A stretch of DNA of 64,000 nt from an uncultured Aquimarina sp. (GTDB lineage Bacteria > Bacteroidota > Bacteroidia > Flavobacteriales > Flavobacteriaceae). The number at the start of each line of letters is the position of its first letter. Positions within the stretch are counted from its first letter, which is position 1. The notes beneath the pieces were generated by a model that searched no databases, was not told the DNA's origin, and was given only the letters and a program-made list of their open reading frames with translations. Location: positions 1 to 64,000 of the forward strand of contig CANMDH010000019.1 in NCBI GenBank assembly GCA_947496555.1, read 5' to 3'. Positions 19,186-29,212 of the stretch are shown here, piece after piece. A program made the position numbers and the translations under genes.

Positions 19186-22100
19186 ATGAAGGTGATAAGA
19201 GGAATTTATTTATTTGATTTTATTATTAAAGGCTACTGTCTTTTAATAATAGGATTTCTGCTTTTTGGTTTTAATATTTATGCACAAAAAATCTCGCAAA
19301 AGTTTACGCATTATGGGAAACAAGATGGCCTAAACCAGAGTAGTGTAAATTTTATTTTTCAGGATTCTGAAGATTATCTATGGATAGCTAATTTTGGGGG
19401 GGTTAATAGGTTTGATGGATATGATTTTACTTCCTATGTAAATAAATTTAATGATAGCTCCTCGATTTCTGATAATTCAGTATGGACTATTATGGAAGAT
19501 AGTAATAGCATACTTTGGATAGGAACAAAAACAGGTCTTAGCAAGTATAATCGTAGAGAAGATAATTTTACAAATTATTTTATAAGAGAAAATAAAGAGG
19601 CATCAAGCGCTTTAGCGATAAAAACACTTTTTGAAGATAGAAATGGGCAGTTTTATGTGGGATCTGAAGGTGATGGATTGTATGTTTTCTCTGTTGAAAA
19701 GGAAACTTTTGAGGCTATTGAACTTATTCCGAAAAGTGCAAAAGTAAGTGCAATTACAGAGGACCTCTCTGGTAATTTATGGGTGGGGACAGAAAACATG
19801 GGACTTTTCATCATATCCTCGAACCGATCTAGTGTAATTAGTTGTGCAAGTACAGAAAGGTTTACAAGTAAGGTTATTTGGAGTTTATATTCAGATAAAA
19901 AAGGAAATACCTGGATAGGAACAGATACTGATGGTTTAGCAAGGTATAACCAAGATTCTGACCAATTTATTTTTTTTAAAGATCATTCAGGAGAATATAG
20001 ATATAGTGCCGGGGATAAAATAAAAACAATTACAGGAGGTCATCAGGATCAGATTTGGATAGGAAGTGCTACCAAGGGTCTTTCTTATTATTCATACCAA
20101 GGAAAAACGTTTTACAACTATAAAAAGAACCCGTATGATATTAATTCATTATTTGATAATGATGTAAGCAGTATATATGCTGGTGCTAATGAGGTATTAT
20201 ATGTAGGTTTTTATATGAAGGGATTCGATAAAGTAATTTCAACACCTTTTCTAACCATAAAAGCAAATCCCAAAAGAGAAAACACGCTCAGTAATAATAA
20301 CGTCTATTGTATGTATAAGGATAATAAGGGTATCCTTTGGTTTGGTACTTTTGGAGGTGGACTTAATAGATATGATCCCCAAATAAATCAATTTAAACAT
20401 TATAGGCATAATGAAAATGATCCAACCTCGATAAGTCATGATTGGGTGAGAATTATTTATGAAGATAGTAACAATACCATGTGGATTGGTACCTGGGGTG
20501 GAGGTCTAAACAGATTTAATAAGAATACTGAAAAATTTGAGCGTTATTTACCAAAGTTAGGTAAAAAAAATACTCTCAATCACAATATTATTACAGCCAT
20601 ATTTGAAGATACCGATGGAGAATTGTGGATTGGTACTTATGGAGGAGGAATTAATATCTACCAACCGGATACAAATGATTTCAGGTCAATAGTTCATGAT
20701 CAAAAAGATTCACGATCTTTAAGTGATGATCATATCACTTCATTTTATCAAGATAAGGAAGGAATACTATGGGTGTGCACCTATGGTGGGGGCCTTAATG
20801 CTTATGACAAGAATACTGGGGAATTCGAAAGATTTTTGCCAGATCCTGAAAAAGAATATAGTATTAATAATCATAAAACACTACATATATTTGATGAGCC
20901 CGAGAAAGATTTTTTCTGGATAACTACACTTGGGGGAGGGATTAATAAGTTCTATTATAAAGAAAAGAAGTTTTTTAATTATACTGAAAATAATGGACTA
21001 TCCAATAATTCCACAATGGGTATGTTACCTGATCATATGGGGACCTATTGGATAAGTACAAATAATGGATTATCGCGTTTTGACCCTATTAGTGAGACCT
21101 TTACTAATTTTACAGTAAATGATGGCCTTGGAAGTGATGATTATAACCTCGAAGCTTATGCAAAAACAAAGGGAGGGATACTGTATTTTGGGGGTAAAAA
21201 CGGAGTAACCTATTTCAATCCGAAAGATGTAAAATCCGATACAATATTTCCTCGGATTGCTTTTACAAATATCAAAATAGAGGATAGCACATATAATTTC
21301 ATTCCTGAAAAACTGGAAATACCATATAAAAATCGCATAGCCTTTGAGTATGCTGCTGTTAACCCGGATAAAACTAACAATATTGATTATGCATACCAAC
21401 TTATTGGGCAAGATGATGATTGGCGTACAATGGGAAAGAATAGGTATTTGGAGTTTACAAATCTTGATCCTGGTAAATATGAGTTATGGGTGAAATCTAC
21501 CAACGGAGATGCACTTTGGAACAAACATTATACCAGCATTTCTTTATACGTACCCCCTCCCTGGTATATGACATGGTATTTCAGACTAAGTATGTTATTA
21601 ATCGTGTTAGGATTTAGTTACAGTTACTATAGGATAAAGATAAACCAGGTAAGACGTCGTAATAGATTACTTGAAAAAGAGGTGGAAAATAGGACAAAGA
21701 CTATTCGAAAAAAGAATGTAGCTCTTGAAATAGCAAAAGGAAAAACGGAAGAGGCTTATAAGCAATTGAAAAAATTGGAAGGTTTCAAGGATGAGTTTAC
21801 AAGTATGCTGGCTCATGATCTCAAGAATCCTTTGGTAACCATTTTGGGATATTCTTCAGAAAATTCTTCTGATTCTAATCTTCAAAGTATTAATAAATCA
21901 GGTAAAAAAATGCTTTATTTAATCGAGAATATGCTAGAGGTACAAAAATTTGAGAATACTGATGTGAAGATCAGTGCGAATCGATATAATCTTAAAAGCC
22001 TGGTAAAGGAAGCTATAAATCAAACGGATTTATTAACAACCGAAAAGAGAATACAAGTAATTAATGATATAAACCCAGAATACAGGGTGAATGTTGATAA

Positions 22101-22755
22101 AGATGTGGTAGAAAGAGTTTGTGTCAATTTACTAACCAATGCTATTAAATTTTCTCATCCGGATAGTAAGATTGATTTTTTTGCCAAAGTAGAAGATGGG
22201 GAGCCAAACCGGGTTTTAGTATGTATAAAAGATTATGGTGCAGGAATACCTGAAAATCAGGTCTCTTCGATTTTTACAAAATTCTCTCAAGCAGAAGCAA
22301 GAGATTCAGGTAATGCACGCTCAACCGGATTGGGACTTACTTTTTGTAGAATGGCTATAGAGGCTCATAAAGGTAAAATTTGGGTTGAATCTGAAATTAA
22401 TAAAGGAAGTTCCTTCTTTTTTACACTTCCAAGACTTCAAGATAGTGTTCTTGCTCAAAAGCAGGAGAATGTTGGAAATGATACTTACGAAAACCCTTTG
22501 TATGACCTTAAATTGGACGCAAAAGATTTAAGTTTATTGAATCCATTTTCAGAAAAAATTAATACCTTAACCATTTATGAAATGGGCGAATGGTTGGATG
22601 TTTTTGATGACTTGGTTGAGAAAGAAACAGAAAATATTAAGAGATGGAAAAATATGATGATGGAAGCCATTACTAGTTTTGATGAAAATGCCTTTTTGCA
22701 CCTTAAAAAAATGGTAGAAGAGATAACTCTTAAAGAGATCGATAAAAAACCTTAG
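19186..22755 (+). CDS. Two-component sensor histidine kinase with Reg_prop propeller
   Basis: A 1189-residue membrane sensor kinase. A signal anchor ends at YAQ near residue 34. The periplasmic part (about 40-700) consists of Reg_prop propeller repeats (recurring LWIGT, GGGLNRYD and GGGINIYQ), then a Y_Y_Y domain (about 715-790) and a membrane segment near 797-817. The cytoplasmic part has a coiled coil and a HisKA domain with H877 in MLAHDLKNP. An HATPase domain follows, with NLLTNAIKFSHPD and TGLGLTFC. Unlike most flavobacterial propeller sensors it carries no receiver or AraC domain. It ends instead in about 110 residues of unrecognised, mostly helical sequence. A REC-kinase gene starts 29 bp downstream. 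Confidence 0.9.
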   Translation: MKVIRGIYLFDFIIKGYCLLIIGFLLFGFNIYAQKISQKFTHYGKQDGLNQSSVNFIFQDSEDYLWIANFGGVNRFDGYDFTSYVNKFNDSSSISDNSVWTIMEDSNSILWIGTKTGLSKYNRREDNFTNYFIRENKEASSALAIKTLFEDRNGQFYVGSEGDGLYVFSVEKETFEAIELIPKSAKVSAITEDLSGNLWVGTENMGLFIISSNRSSVISCASTERFTSKVIWSLYSDKKGNTWIGTDTDGLARYNQDSDQFIFFKDHSGEYRYSAGDKIKTITGGHQDQIWIGSATKGLSYYSYQGKTFYNYKKNPYDINSLFDNDVSSIYAGANEVLYVGFYMKGFDKVISTPFLTIKANPKRENTLSNNNVYCMYKDNKGILWFGTFGGGLNRYDPQINQFKHYRHNENDPTSISHDWVRIIYEDSNNTMWIGTWGGGLNRFNKNTEKFERYLPKLGKKNTLNHNIITAIFEDTDGELWIGTYGGGINIYQPDTNDFRSIVHDQKDSRSLSDDHITSFYQDKEGILWVCTYGGGLNAYDKNTGEFERFLPDPEKEYSINNHKTLHIFDEPEKDFFWITTLGGGINKFYYKEKKFFNYTENNGLSNNSTMGMLPDHMGTYWISTNNGLSRFDPISETFTNFTVNDGLGSDDYNLEAYAKTKGGILYFGGKNGVTYFNPKDVKSDTIFPRIAFTNIKIEDSTYNFIPEKLEIPYKNRIAFEYAAVNPDKTNNIDYAYQLIGQDDDWRTMGKNRYLEFTNLDPGKYELWVKSTNGDALWNKHYTSISLYVPPPWYMTWYFRLSMLLIVLGFSYSYYRIKINQVRRRNRLLEKEVENRTKTIRKKNVALEIAKGKTEEAYKQLKKLEGFKDEFTSMLAHDLKNPLVTILGYSSENSSDSNLQSINKSGKKMLYLIENMLEVQKFENTDVKISANRYNLKSLVKEAINQTDLLTTEKRIQVINDINPEYRVNVDKDVVERVCVNLLTNAIKFSHPDSKIDFFAKVEDGEPNRVLVCIKDYGAGIPENQVSSIFTKFSQAEARDSGNARSTGLGLTFCRMAIEAHKGKIWVESEINKGSSFFFTLPRLQDSVLAQKQENVGNDTYENPLYDLKLDAKDLSLLNPFSEKINTLTIYEMGEWLDVFDDLVEKETENIKRWKNMMMEAITSFDENAFLHLKKMVEEITLKEIDKKP

Positions 22756-22784
22756 TAAACCTTAATACTCTTAATTACCTTTAA

Positions 22785-23939
22785 ATGGAATATTCAATAC
22801 TGGTTGTAGATGATCAACCAGAAAATATCAAATTTATAAGCCTTCTGTTAAAAGAAATGGGATTGGGAAAGAAAACATATTCTGCTCCCAACGGTAAAAT
22901 TGCACTTGAACTGGTAGAAAAGGTTGTTCCTGATTTAATACTTTCTGATTGGGGAATGCCGGAAATGAATGGCTTAGAATTACTAAAAACTTTAAAGGCT
23001 TCCGATACGTCAAAGGACATTCCTTTTATCATGATTTCTGCTGTAAAGGTGGATGCTACATCAATGAAAGAAAGTTTTGATGCCGGGGTGCACGACTATC
23101 TTAAAAAGCCATTCGATAAACTAGAATTCATGGCCAGGATAACTGCAACTTTAAAACTGCAAGATGCCTATTTAAAGATTAAGAAGAATAATGAGGAGAT
23201 TTCTAATCAAGCGACATTGATATCCCAACAACATCAAGAACTTCAAAAATTGAATGAGCTGAAAGATAAGATTTTGTCTATTATATCTCACGATTTAAGA
23301 GCACCTTTGGCTACGTTGGATGGTCTTTTGCAAATTTTTAGTGATGATGAAATTGAAATGGGACCAAATGAGCTAATTACTTATACGTCTCTTGTACAGG
23401 ACGAATTACATGGTATACAATCCTTAATGGATAATCTTTTATATTGGGTAAAGTCACAATTAGCCGGGAAACAAAGGGCGAAAACAGATGTAAATATATA
23501 TGAGGTAACCCAAGAGATAGCCGAACTATTTAAGGATAACATCAAAAAGAAAAATATAGATTTTTATAATCATATAAACTTTAACGATACTATTTATGGA
23601 GATAAAAATACCATATCATTTGTAATTAGAAATTTATTTGCCAACGCAATTAAATTTACTCCAGAGGGAGGTAGAATAATTTTGGATTGTGAATCAACCA
23701 ATGAATTTGTTGAGATTTCTGTAATCGATAATGGAGTTGGTATGGATACAGAAACTATGAATTCAATTTTTGATGATGAAAAAGTTTCCTCTCAAAAAGG
23801 TACTTCGGGTGAGGTAGGTACTGGTCTAGGGCTTATGTTGTGTAAGGATCTAATTGAACAAAATAAGGGAACTATGTCTGTAGAAAGTGAATTAGGAAAA
23901 GGAAGTAAATTTAGCTTTACGATTCCAGTAGAAAATTAG
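22785..23939 (+). CDS. Response regulator-histidine kinase fusion (REC-HisKA-HATPase)
   Basis: A 384-residue soluble signalling protein. The N-terminal receiver domain (1-120) has phospho-acceptor D55 in LILSDWGMPEMNG and the conserved lysine in DYLKKPFDK. A helical linker leads to a HisKA domain with its His in SIISHDLRAPLATLDG and an HATPase domain (NLFANAIKFTPEGG, GTGLGLMLC). It lies 29 bp after the propeller kinase, so it is probably co-transcribed. It is a plausible next step in a phosphorelay from that sensor. It has no membrane segment. Confidence 0.9.
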   Translation: MEYSILVVDDQPENIKFISLLLKEMGLGKKTYSAPNGKIALELVEKVVPDLILSDWGMPEMNGLELLKTLKASDTSKDIPFIMISAVKVDATSMKESFDAGVHDYLKKPFDKLEFMARITATLKLQDAYLKIKKNNEEISNQATLISQQHQELQKLNELKDKILSIISHDLRAPLATLDGLLQIFSDDEIEMGPNELITYTSLVQDELHGIQSLMDNLLYWVKSQLAGKQRAKTDVNIYEVTQEIAELFKDNIKKKNIDFYNHINFNDTIYGDKNTISFVIRNLFANAIKFTPEGGRIILDCESTNEFVEISVIDNGVGMDTETMNSIFDDEKVSSQKGTSGEVGTGLGLMLCKDLIEQNKGTMSVESELGKGSKFSFTIPVEN

Positions 23940-23978
23940 TAGAAAATGCAAAAATTATGCAAATAACTTTTTTTATTA

Positions 23979-24737
23979 TTAAAGATCCAACCACCTCTTA
24001 AAATTAGAGGTCCGTTCTCGAGAAACTATAATCTGTTCGTCATCTTTCGGTTTTAGCTTCAACAGTAATCTGCTGTTGAAGTAACTATGAATTTCAATCA
24101 CGGCTTTTACCGAAACCATAAACTTTCGATTTATCCTGAAAAATTGAACGGGATCCAGAATATCTTCTAATTGATCGATAGAATATTCGATCGGATACTG
24201 TTGCCCTTTATGAGTGTATAGAAAAATTAACCCTTCATTGGATTTAAAGTAAGCAATATCTTCTACATCAAAAGAATTAAATTGATTGCCTACCTTCACC
24301 ATAAATCGTTTTTTATATTCTTTTGAAAACAGGCTTTTAATGCGTTCAAATTTATCATCACTAAATTCTGAATCAGAGCTGATATGATTTTTTCGATATT
24401 TTGCTAAAGCATTTTGAAGATCTTTTTTGTCAATGGGTTTTAATAAATAATCGATTCCGTTATACTTAAACCCTCTAATTGCATACTCGTTGTATGCAGT
24501 AGTAAATATTATTGGGGGATGATCTTCCAGCGTATCAAGAATGTCAAATCCATACCCATCATTAAGTTGAATGTCTAAGAATATTAGATCTGGCAGTGGA
24601 TTGCTTTCAAACCAATTCATACTACTTTCTACCGAGGTAAGCTGACTTGCGATCTCAATTTCGGGAGCAATTTCGCCTATCAAATTAGCTAAGCGTCTTG
24701 AAGCAATATTTTCGTCCTCAATGATTACTGCTCTCAT
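23979..24737 (-). CDS. LytTR-family response regulator
   Basis: A 252-residue DNA-binding response regulator. The receiver domain has D55 in LIFLDIQLNDGYGFD and the conserved lysine in YLLKPIDKKDL. The C-terminal LytTR domain (about 145-250) shows FMVKVGNQFNSFDVEDIAYF and FFRINRKFMVSVKAVIEI, which place it with LytR/AgrA-type regulators. Its start lies one base after the stop codon of its LytS-like kinase gene, so the two form a co-translated pair. Targets are unknown. The TonB receptor gene beyond the kinase is a candidate. Confidence 0.93.
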   Translation of the reverse strand: MRAVIIEDENIASRRLANLIGEIAPEIEIASQLTSVESSMNWFESNPLPDLIFLDIQLNDGYGFDILDTLEDHPPIIFTTAYNEYAIRGFKYNGIDYLLKPIDKKDLQNALAKYRKNHISSDSEFSDDKFERIKSLFSKEYKKRFMVKVGNQFNSFDVEDIAYFKSNEGLIFLYTHKGQQYPIEYSIDQLEDILDPVQFFRINRKFMVSVKAVIEIHSYFNSRLLLKLKPKDDEQIIVSRERTSNFKRWLDL

Positions 24738-24738
24738 C

Positions 24739-25821
24739 TTATGAAACTTTGGTTATAGCAATTTCTTTAATGGATTTTGACAACATAGGAATCGTGACTT
24801 TAAAATATCCGTTTTCTGTGTCAATTACTACTTTTTGGTTGGTATAAAACGAATATCTCTTTTTTATGTTTTTAAGCCCAAGCTTTGTGGATTCTTCTTT
24901 TTGTTTCCTAACATGCAGATTATTCTGAATTACAATGCTCTCTTTATCAACAGAAATTATACTTATTTCTAATGGTTTTTCTTTTGAAAAATAGTTGTGT
25001 TTCAACGCATTTTCAACTAGCATCTGTAATGTGAGTGTAGGTATCAAGAATTCTTTTGGAGCAATAGAAATATGGGTGGTAATACATAGAGCTCCTTCGT
25101 GCCTCACGTTCATCATAAATATAAAAGAATCTAAAAAAACTAATTCTTTTTCCAGGCTTACCAAATCTTCTTCACGATTATCAAGAATATATCGATAACA
25201 AGAAGCTAGTCTTGACACAAAATCTGAAGCAAGATCCCGGTCTTCATACATTAACGAAGTTAAAGTGTTCAGACTATTAAATAAGAAATGAGGACTTATC
25301 TGATTTTTTAACGATTTATATTTAGAAGTCATGGCCTCTTTTTTGAGCTTATTCATATTGTTTTCTAACTCTTTCTTTTGCTTCAGAGCAAAATAGAACA
25401 TATTGAAGAGAATCGCAGCAAAGCCTAGAACTGCTGCCCTAAAAAAATCAATCCTAAATCGCAACCAAGGATCATCTGCATCAATTTTACAAAGGTGATC
25501 AAGCTCAAAAATCGCCAAATAATATAGTAATGCGGCTACAGGAAGAATAATTAGTAGGTTGATTCCTAGTATTTTAATACCGTTTGACATGTCAAGGGTC
25601 TTACCAATATCATTATTTAATTCACGGCGTATCAACCAATCGTTGAATTCCCAAGCTAGCATCAAAAGAAAAAAAGCACTGAAATAATAAAAAATCCCGG
25701 TAGCATCAAATACGGTCCCATCATCATCATCATGGTCTATCGTTAATTTTACCAGGAAATAAACCAGATTAATAATTAGAAAACGTATGGCAAATACTTT
25801 TATATATCCTTTTGAAATCAT
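24739..25821 (-). CDS. LytS-like sensor histidine kinase
   Basis: A 360-residue membrane sensor kinase of the HPK7/LytS class. Four hydrophobic segments lie in the first 150 residues. They are followed by a coiled linker and the His_kinase domain with ISPHFLFNSLNTLTSL containing the phosphorylated His, and an HATPase with LQMLVENALKHN. The start is placed at the ATG at 25821 (MISKGYIK). An upstream in-frame ATG at 25857 would add 12 residues, but that stretch holds a TATCTTTA sequence that looks like the promoter. It is paired with the adjoining LytTR regulator. Confidence 0.88.
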   Translation of the reverse strand: MISKGYIKVFAIRFLIINLVYFLVKLTIDHDDDDGTVFDATGIFYYFSAFFLLMLAWEFNDWLIRRELNNDIGKTLDMSNGIKILGINLLIILPVAALLYYLAIFELDHLCKIDADDPWLRFRIDFFRAAVLGFAAILFNMFYFALKQKKELENNMNKLKKEAMTSKYKSLKNQISPHFLFNSLNTLTSLMYEDRDLASDFVSRLASCYRYILDNREEDLVSLEKELVFLDSFIFMMNVRHEGALCITTHISIAPKEFLIPTLTLQMLVENALKHNYFSKEKPLEISIISVDKESIVIQNNLHVRKQKEESTKLGLKNIKKRYSFYTNQKVVIDTENGYFKVTIPMLSKSIKEIAITKVS

Positions 25822-26082
25822 ATAACAATTATGATAATAGTATGTATAAAGATACATAACTCATTCACAATAGCGACTTCGTAATCGGTTCGGTTGTCAA
25901 ATTAAGAGTTGAACCGTAGAAAACCAGATCTGACCCGAAAAAATGATATAGATAGGTATAATTATGACTTTAACGTAAACTTTTGGCATTTCAGGAGTAA
26001 AAATATCAGTTCAGATTATTTGAGTTTCAATCTTTTTGATAAGCGTGCAACTTTGGATAAAATCTTTAAAACCAAAGACATT

Positions 26083-28467
26083 ATGAAAAAGATTGTTTTC
26101 ATCACTTTTATTTTAACAGCATATATAGCCAGTGCGCAGACCGGTGTAATTAAAGGGACCATTGTCGATAAACAGTCAGAAACTCCTTTGGTAGGAGCAA
26201 CTATAGAATTGCTTAATGCAGAAGTAACCAATGGCGTGGTAACCGATATAGACGGGTATTTTGTGTTAGAAAACGTTCCCGTTGGACGCCAAACTATACG
26301 AGTAAGTTATATTGGTTTCGAATCCATAACATTGCCCAATATTGTAGTAACTTCTGGAAAAGATGCTGTTATAAATCTATCGTTAATTGAAGCCTTTGAT
26401 CAATTAGATGAAGTAATAATCACTAATGAGAATGCCAAGGCAAAGGCAATTAATAAGCTCGCCTCTGTATCTGCTCGTCAGTTTGGAGTCGAAGAGGTGA
26501 CCCGTTTTTCTGGTGGAAGAAGTGATGTAGGAAGATTGGCGGCTAATTTTGCAGGAGTATCTGCGCCCGATGATAGTCGTAACGATATTGTAGTAAGAGG
26601 TAATTCACCAGTTGGATTGTTATGGAGGCTAGAAGGTGTGCCTATCCCCAGTCCCAATCATTATTCAACCCTTGGAACCACAGGAGGTCCGGTTTCTGCT
26701 CTAAACCCTAATTTATTGAAGAATTCTGATTTTATTACCTCGGCTTTTCCTTCAGAATACGGAAATGCAATTGGTGGCGTATTTGACCTTGGTTTTAGAA
26801 AAGGAAATCTTGATGATTATGAATTCACCGGACAGGTAGGAATTTTTACAGGAGTAGAAGCCATGACTGAAGGCCCATTGGGAAAAAATAAAGGCTCTTT
26901 CTTAATAGCCGGAAGATATTCACTTGTCGGAATTTTAGGAGTTGGTGCAGGAGGGACTTCGGCGGCGCCAAATTATAGTGATATCTCTTTTAATATTGAT
27001 TTTGGAAAAGGTAAACTTGGAAACTTATCATTATTCGGAATTATTGGTTTTTCTGATATCGAATTTCTTGGAGATGATATCGATGAAGACGATCTATTTG
27101 CCGCTGAAGATGAAAATACCTTTGTAGATTCTGGTTTCGGAGTAGTAGGGCTGAAACATCAAATTGGTATCGGAAAGAACTCTTTTTTAAGAACCATCGT
27201 TTCGGGATCATATTCGATCAATGATTTTATTGCAGATCGCTTTATTGATAAAGACACTCCGCAAGAAAGAATCATTAGATATACCGAAGCCGATAATACC
27301 GAATCAAGACTTACATTTTCAACATTATTTAATAGCAAACTAAGTAATAAAGCGACTTTGAGAACTGGAATTTTGTTAGAAAACTTTCAAATAGAATCTT
27401 TAGAAAGAGATCGCTTAGAGCAACCCGATAATGATGGTGATGGTGATCCCGATTTGTTTACGTTTACCGATATTGATGAAAATTTGAGTATCGTTCAGCC
27501 ATATATTCAAACACAACTTAGGTTAACAGGAAAATTAACATTAAATGCTGGGGTTCACGGGCAGTATAGTACCCTAAACGAGCAATTTGTAATTGAACCC
27601 AGAGCAGGACTTACCTATAAAGCTGGGCAAAACCATAGTTTTAACCTAGGATATGGATTGCATCATCAACCCGTTTCGTTACCCCTATTATTTTTGAATG
27701 AAGAAATTAACGGAGCGCTAGAGCAAACAAATCTTGATCTCGATTTTGTGAGAAGCAGTCATTATGTTTTAGGATATGATGTGAGAATTAGTAAAGGTTG
27801 GAGAGGTAAATTTGAAGTGTATTATCAGGACATCGATAATGCGGCAGTAGAGTCTTTTCCGTCCAGTTACTCTTCATTGACAGAAGGTGCAGATTTTGGA
27901 TTTCAGAACGATCGGGTGTCCTTGGTAAACGAAGGAACCGGATTTAATCAAGGTATCGAACTTACCTTAGAGAAATTCTTTAGCGACGGTTATTACGGGT
28001 TATTAACTACTTCTTTGTTTGAAAGTAAATATGAAGGTAGTGATAGGATTGAGCGTAATACACCTTTTAACAACGGATATGTGGTAAATCTCCTGGCCGG
28101 GAAAGAATTTAAAATCGGTAAAGGAGGAAAAAATGTGCTATCCCTTGATACTCGAGTTACCCTATCCGGAGGAAGATATTTTACACCTGTAAACCTCGAA
28201 GCTTCTCAACAAGCCGGTTTTGAAGTACTGAGAGAAGATCTTGCCTTCAGCGAGCAGGCTGATGACTATTTTAGATGGGATGTAAAGCTTGGGTATAAAA
28301 TTAATAGTAGGTCCAAAAAACGTTCGCATCAGTTTTATGTAGATCTTCAGAATGTAACCAACAACGGAAATATTTTTGTACGTCGCTATAATCGATTAAC
28401 CAATCAGGTAGACGAAGTGGATCAAATCGGCTTCTTTCCAGATTTTGGATATAAGTTTCAATTTTAG
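26083..28467 (+). CDS. TonB-dependent outer-membrane receptor with CarboxypepD_reg domain
   Basis: A 794-residue outer-membrane receptor. The start ATG at 26083 is chosen because it opens a clean signal peptide (MKKIVFITFILTAYIASAQ). The open frame further upstream has no signal sequence. A carboxypeptidase-regulatory-like domain follows (GVIKGTIVDKQSETPLVGATI). The plug domain contains NDIVVRGNSPVGLLWRLEGVPIP, then comes the 22-strand barrel ending in aromatic FQF. It takes up a substrate with TonB energy. No SusD gene is adjacent, so it is not a typical polysaccharide locus. It is divergent from a LytTR/LytS pair that could control it. Confidence 0.93.
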   Translation: MKKIVFITFILTAYIASAQTGVIKGTIVDKQSETPLVGATIELLNAEVTNGVVTDIDGYFVLENVPVGRQTIRVSYIGFESITLPNIVVTSGKDAVINLSLIEAFDQLDEVIITNENAKAKAINKLASVSARQFGVEEVTRFSGGRSDVGRLAANFAGVSAPDDSRNDIVVRGNSPVGLLWRLEGVPIPSPNHYSTLGTTGGPVSALNPNLLKNSDFITSAFPSEYGNAIGGVFDLGFRKGNLDDYEFTGQVGIFTGVEAMTEGPLGKNKGSFLIAGRYSLVGILGVGAGGTSAAPNYSDISFNIDFGKGKLGNLSLFGIIGFSDIEFLGDDIDEDDLFAAEDENTFVDSGFGVVGLKHQIGIGKNSFLRTIVSGSYSINDFIADRFIDKDTPQERIIRYTEADNTESRLTFSTLFNSKLSNKATLRTGILLENFQIESLERDRLEQPDNDGDGDPDLFTFTDIDENLSIVQPYIQTQLRLTGKLTLNAGVHGQYSTLNEQFVIEPRAGLTYKAGQNHSFNLGYGLHHQPVSLPLLFLNEEINGALEQTNLDLDFVRSSHYVLGYDVRISKGWRGKFEVYYQDIDNAAVESFPSSYSSLTEGADFGFQNDRVSLVNEGTGFNQGIELTLEKFFSDGYYGLLTTSLFESKYEGSDRIERNTPFNNGYVVNLLAGKEFKIGKGGKNVLSLDTRVTLSGGRYFTPVNLEASQQAGFEVLREDLAFSEQADDYFRWDVKLGYKINSRSKKRSHQFYVDLQNVTNNGNIFVRRYNRLTNQVDEVDQIGFFPDFGYKFQF

Positions 28468-28510
28468 TTTGGTTTTTAAGTTTGTTTAGAGTGATAGTTT
28501 GCTATGCTTT

Positions 28511-28530
28511 CTTCCCCTGGAGGGGGAAGG
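28511..28530. repeat. Short GC-rich palindrome
   Basis: CTTCCCC and GGGGAAG form a 7-bp stem around TGGAG. It stands out in AT-rich DNA. It resembles the GC-rich intergenic palindrome near 34170 and may be a dispersed repeat or a terminator for the receptor gene. Confidence 0.45.
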
Positions 28531-28562
28531 AGCAATAGTAAACTGAAAAATAGAAGGATATA

Positions 28563-28745
28563 ATGAAAAAATTAGCCTATATAGTGCTTGTACTCTTCCT
28601 TCTGATCATAGTGTACTATAGAAGAATTAAAAAGTGGTATGTGAATAAATTATGTAATTATGAAAAAGACAATCGTAATAGTTCTTATCTTATCTCTGAT
28701 TTTTATAGGTTTTGTAAAAGTTGGGGAGCAGCCATCAAAGGATAA
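28563..28745 (+). CDS. Possible small membrane peptide
   Basis: A 60-residue frame opening MKKLAYIVLVLFLLIIVYYRR, a clear single membrane helix, then a basic stretch. It overlaps the first 86 bases of the DUF1569 gene in another frame, so its C-terminal half is doubtful. It may be a real small protein coupled to the next gene, or a decayed relic. Confidence 0.25.
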   Translation: MKKLAYIVLVLFLLIIVYYRRIKKWYVNKLCNYEKDNRNSSYLISDFYRFCKSWGAAIKG

Positions 28746-29199
28746 TTTTATGAAAAGTGAATTAAATACAATAGAAAAGTATTTGGTGCATAGAGACAGT
28801 CTTAATACTGAAGTGTCTAAAGTGGCTGTAGCTTGGCATTTAGATCATAGTTTAAAGGTAATTAATGGTATTTGTGATACATTACAAGCATCAGATCCAA
28901 AAAAATATAAGAAGAAGTTTAATGTCCCCAGATTGTTTTCTTTTACTTTTGGATTTATTCCAAGAGGTAGAGCACAATCACCAAAATCGGTATTGCCACC
29001 TGATACCATAAAGACAGGTGATATTGTCAAACAGTTGGCATTGGCAAGAGACAAAATGGTTGGTTTGGATGCTTTGGATGAAAAAACAAACTTTAGGCAC
29101 CCGGTTTTTGATCGATTAAATAAAAAACAGGCAAAACGATTTATCGAAATCCATACTCGGCATCATCTTAAGATCGTTAAGGATATTTTGAAAGAATAA
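28660..29199 (+). CDS. DUF1569 (DinB-like) exported protein
   Basis: A 179-residue protein with an N-terminal hydrophobic signal or anchor (MKKTIVIVLILSLIFIGFVKV). The body shows the DUF1569 pattern of the DinB/YfiT helical-bundle superfamily: VAVAWHLDHSLKVINGI, NFRHPVFDRLNKKQAKRFIEIHTRHHLKIV. The three spaced His residues (in HLDH and HTRHH) match the metal site of that fold. The substrate is unknown. The membrane signal is unusual for DinB proteins, most of which are cytoplasmic. Confidence 0.7.
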   Translation: MKKTIVIVLILSLIFIGFVKVGEQPSKDNFMKSELNTIEKYLVHRDSLNTEVSKVAVAWHLDHSLKVINGICDTLQASDPKKYKKKFNVPRLFSFTFGFIPRGRAQSPKSVLPPDTIKTGDIVKQLALARDKMVGLDALDEKTNFRHPVFDRLNKKQAKRFIEIHTRHHLKIVKDILKE

Positions 29200-29212
29200 T
29201 GAAGTATTTTAT

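Noticed and set aside
25909-26082. 58-residue N-terminal extension of the TonB receptor
   Set aside because: The extension lacks any export feature, and a clean signal peptide begins at the internal ATG at 26083.
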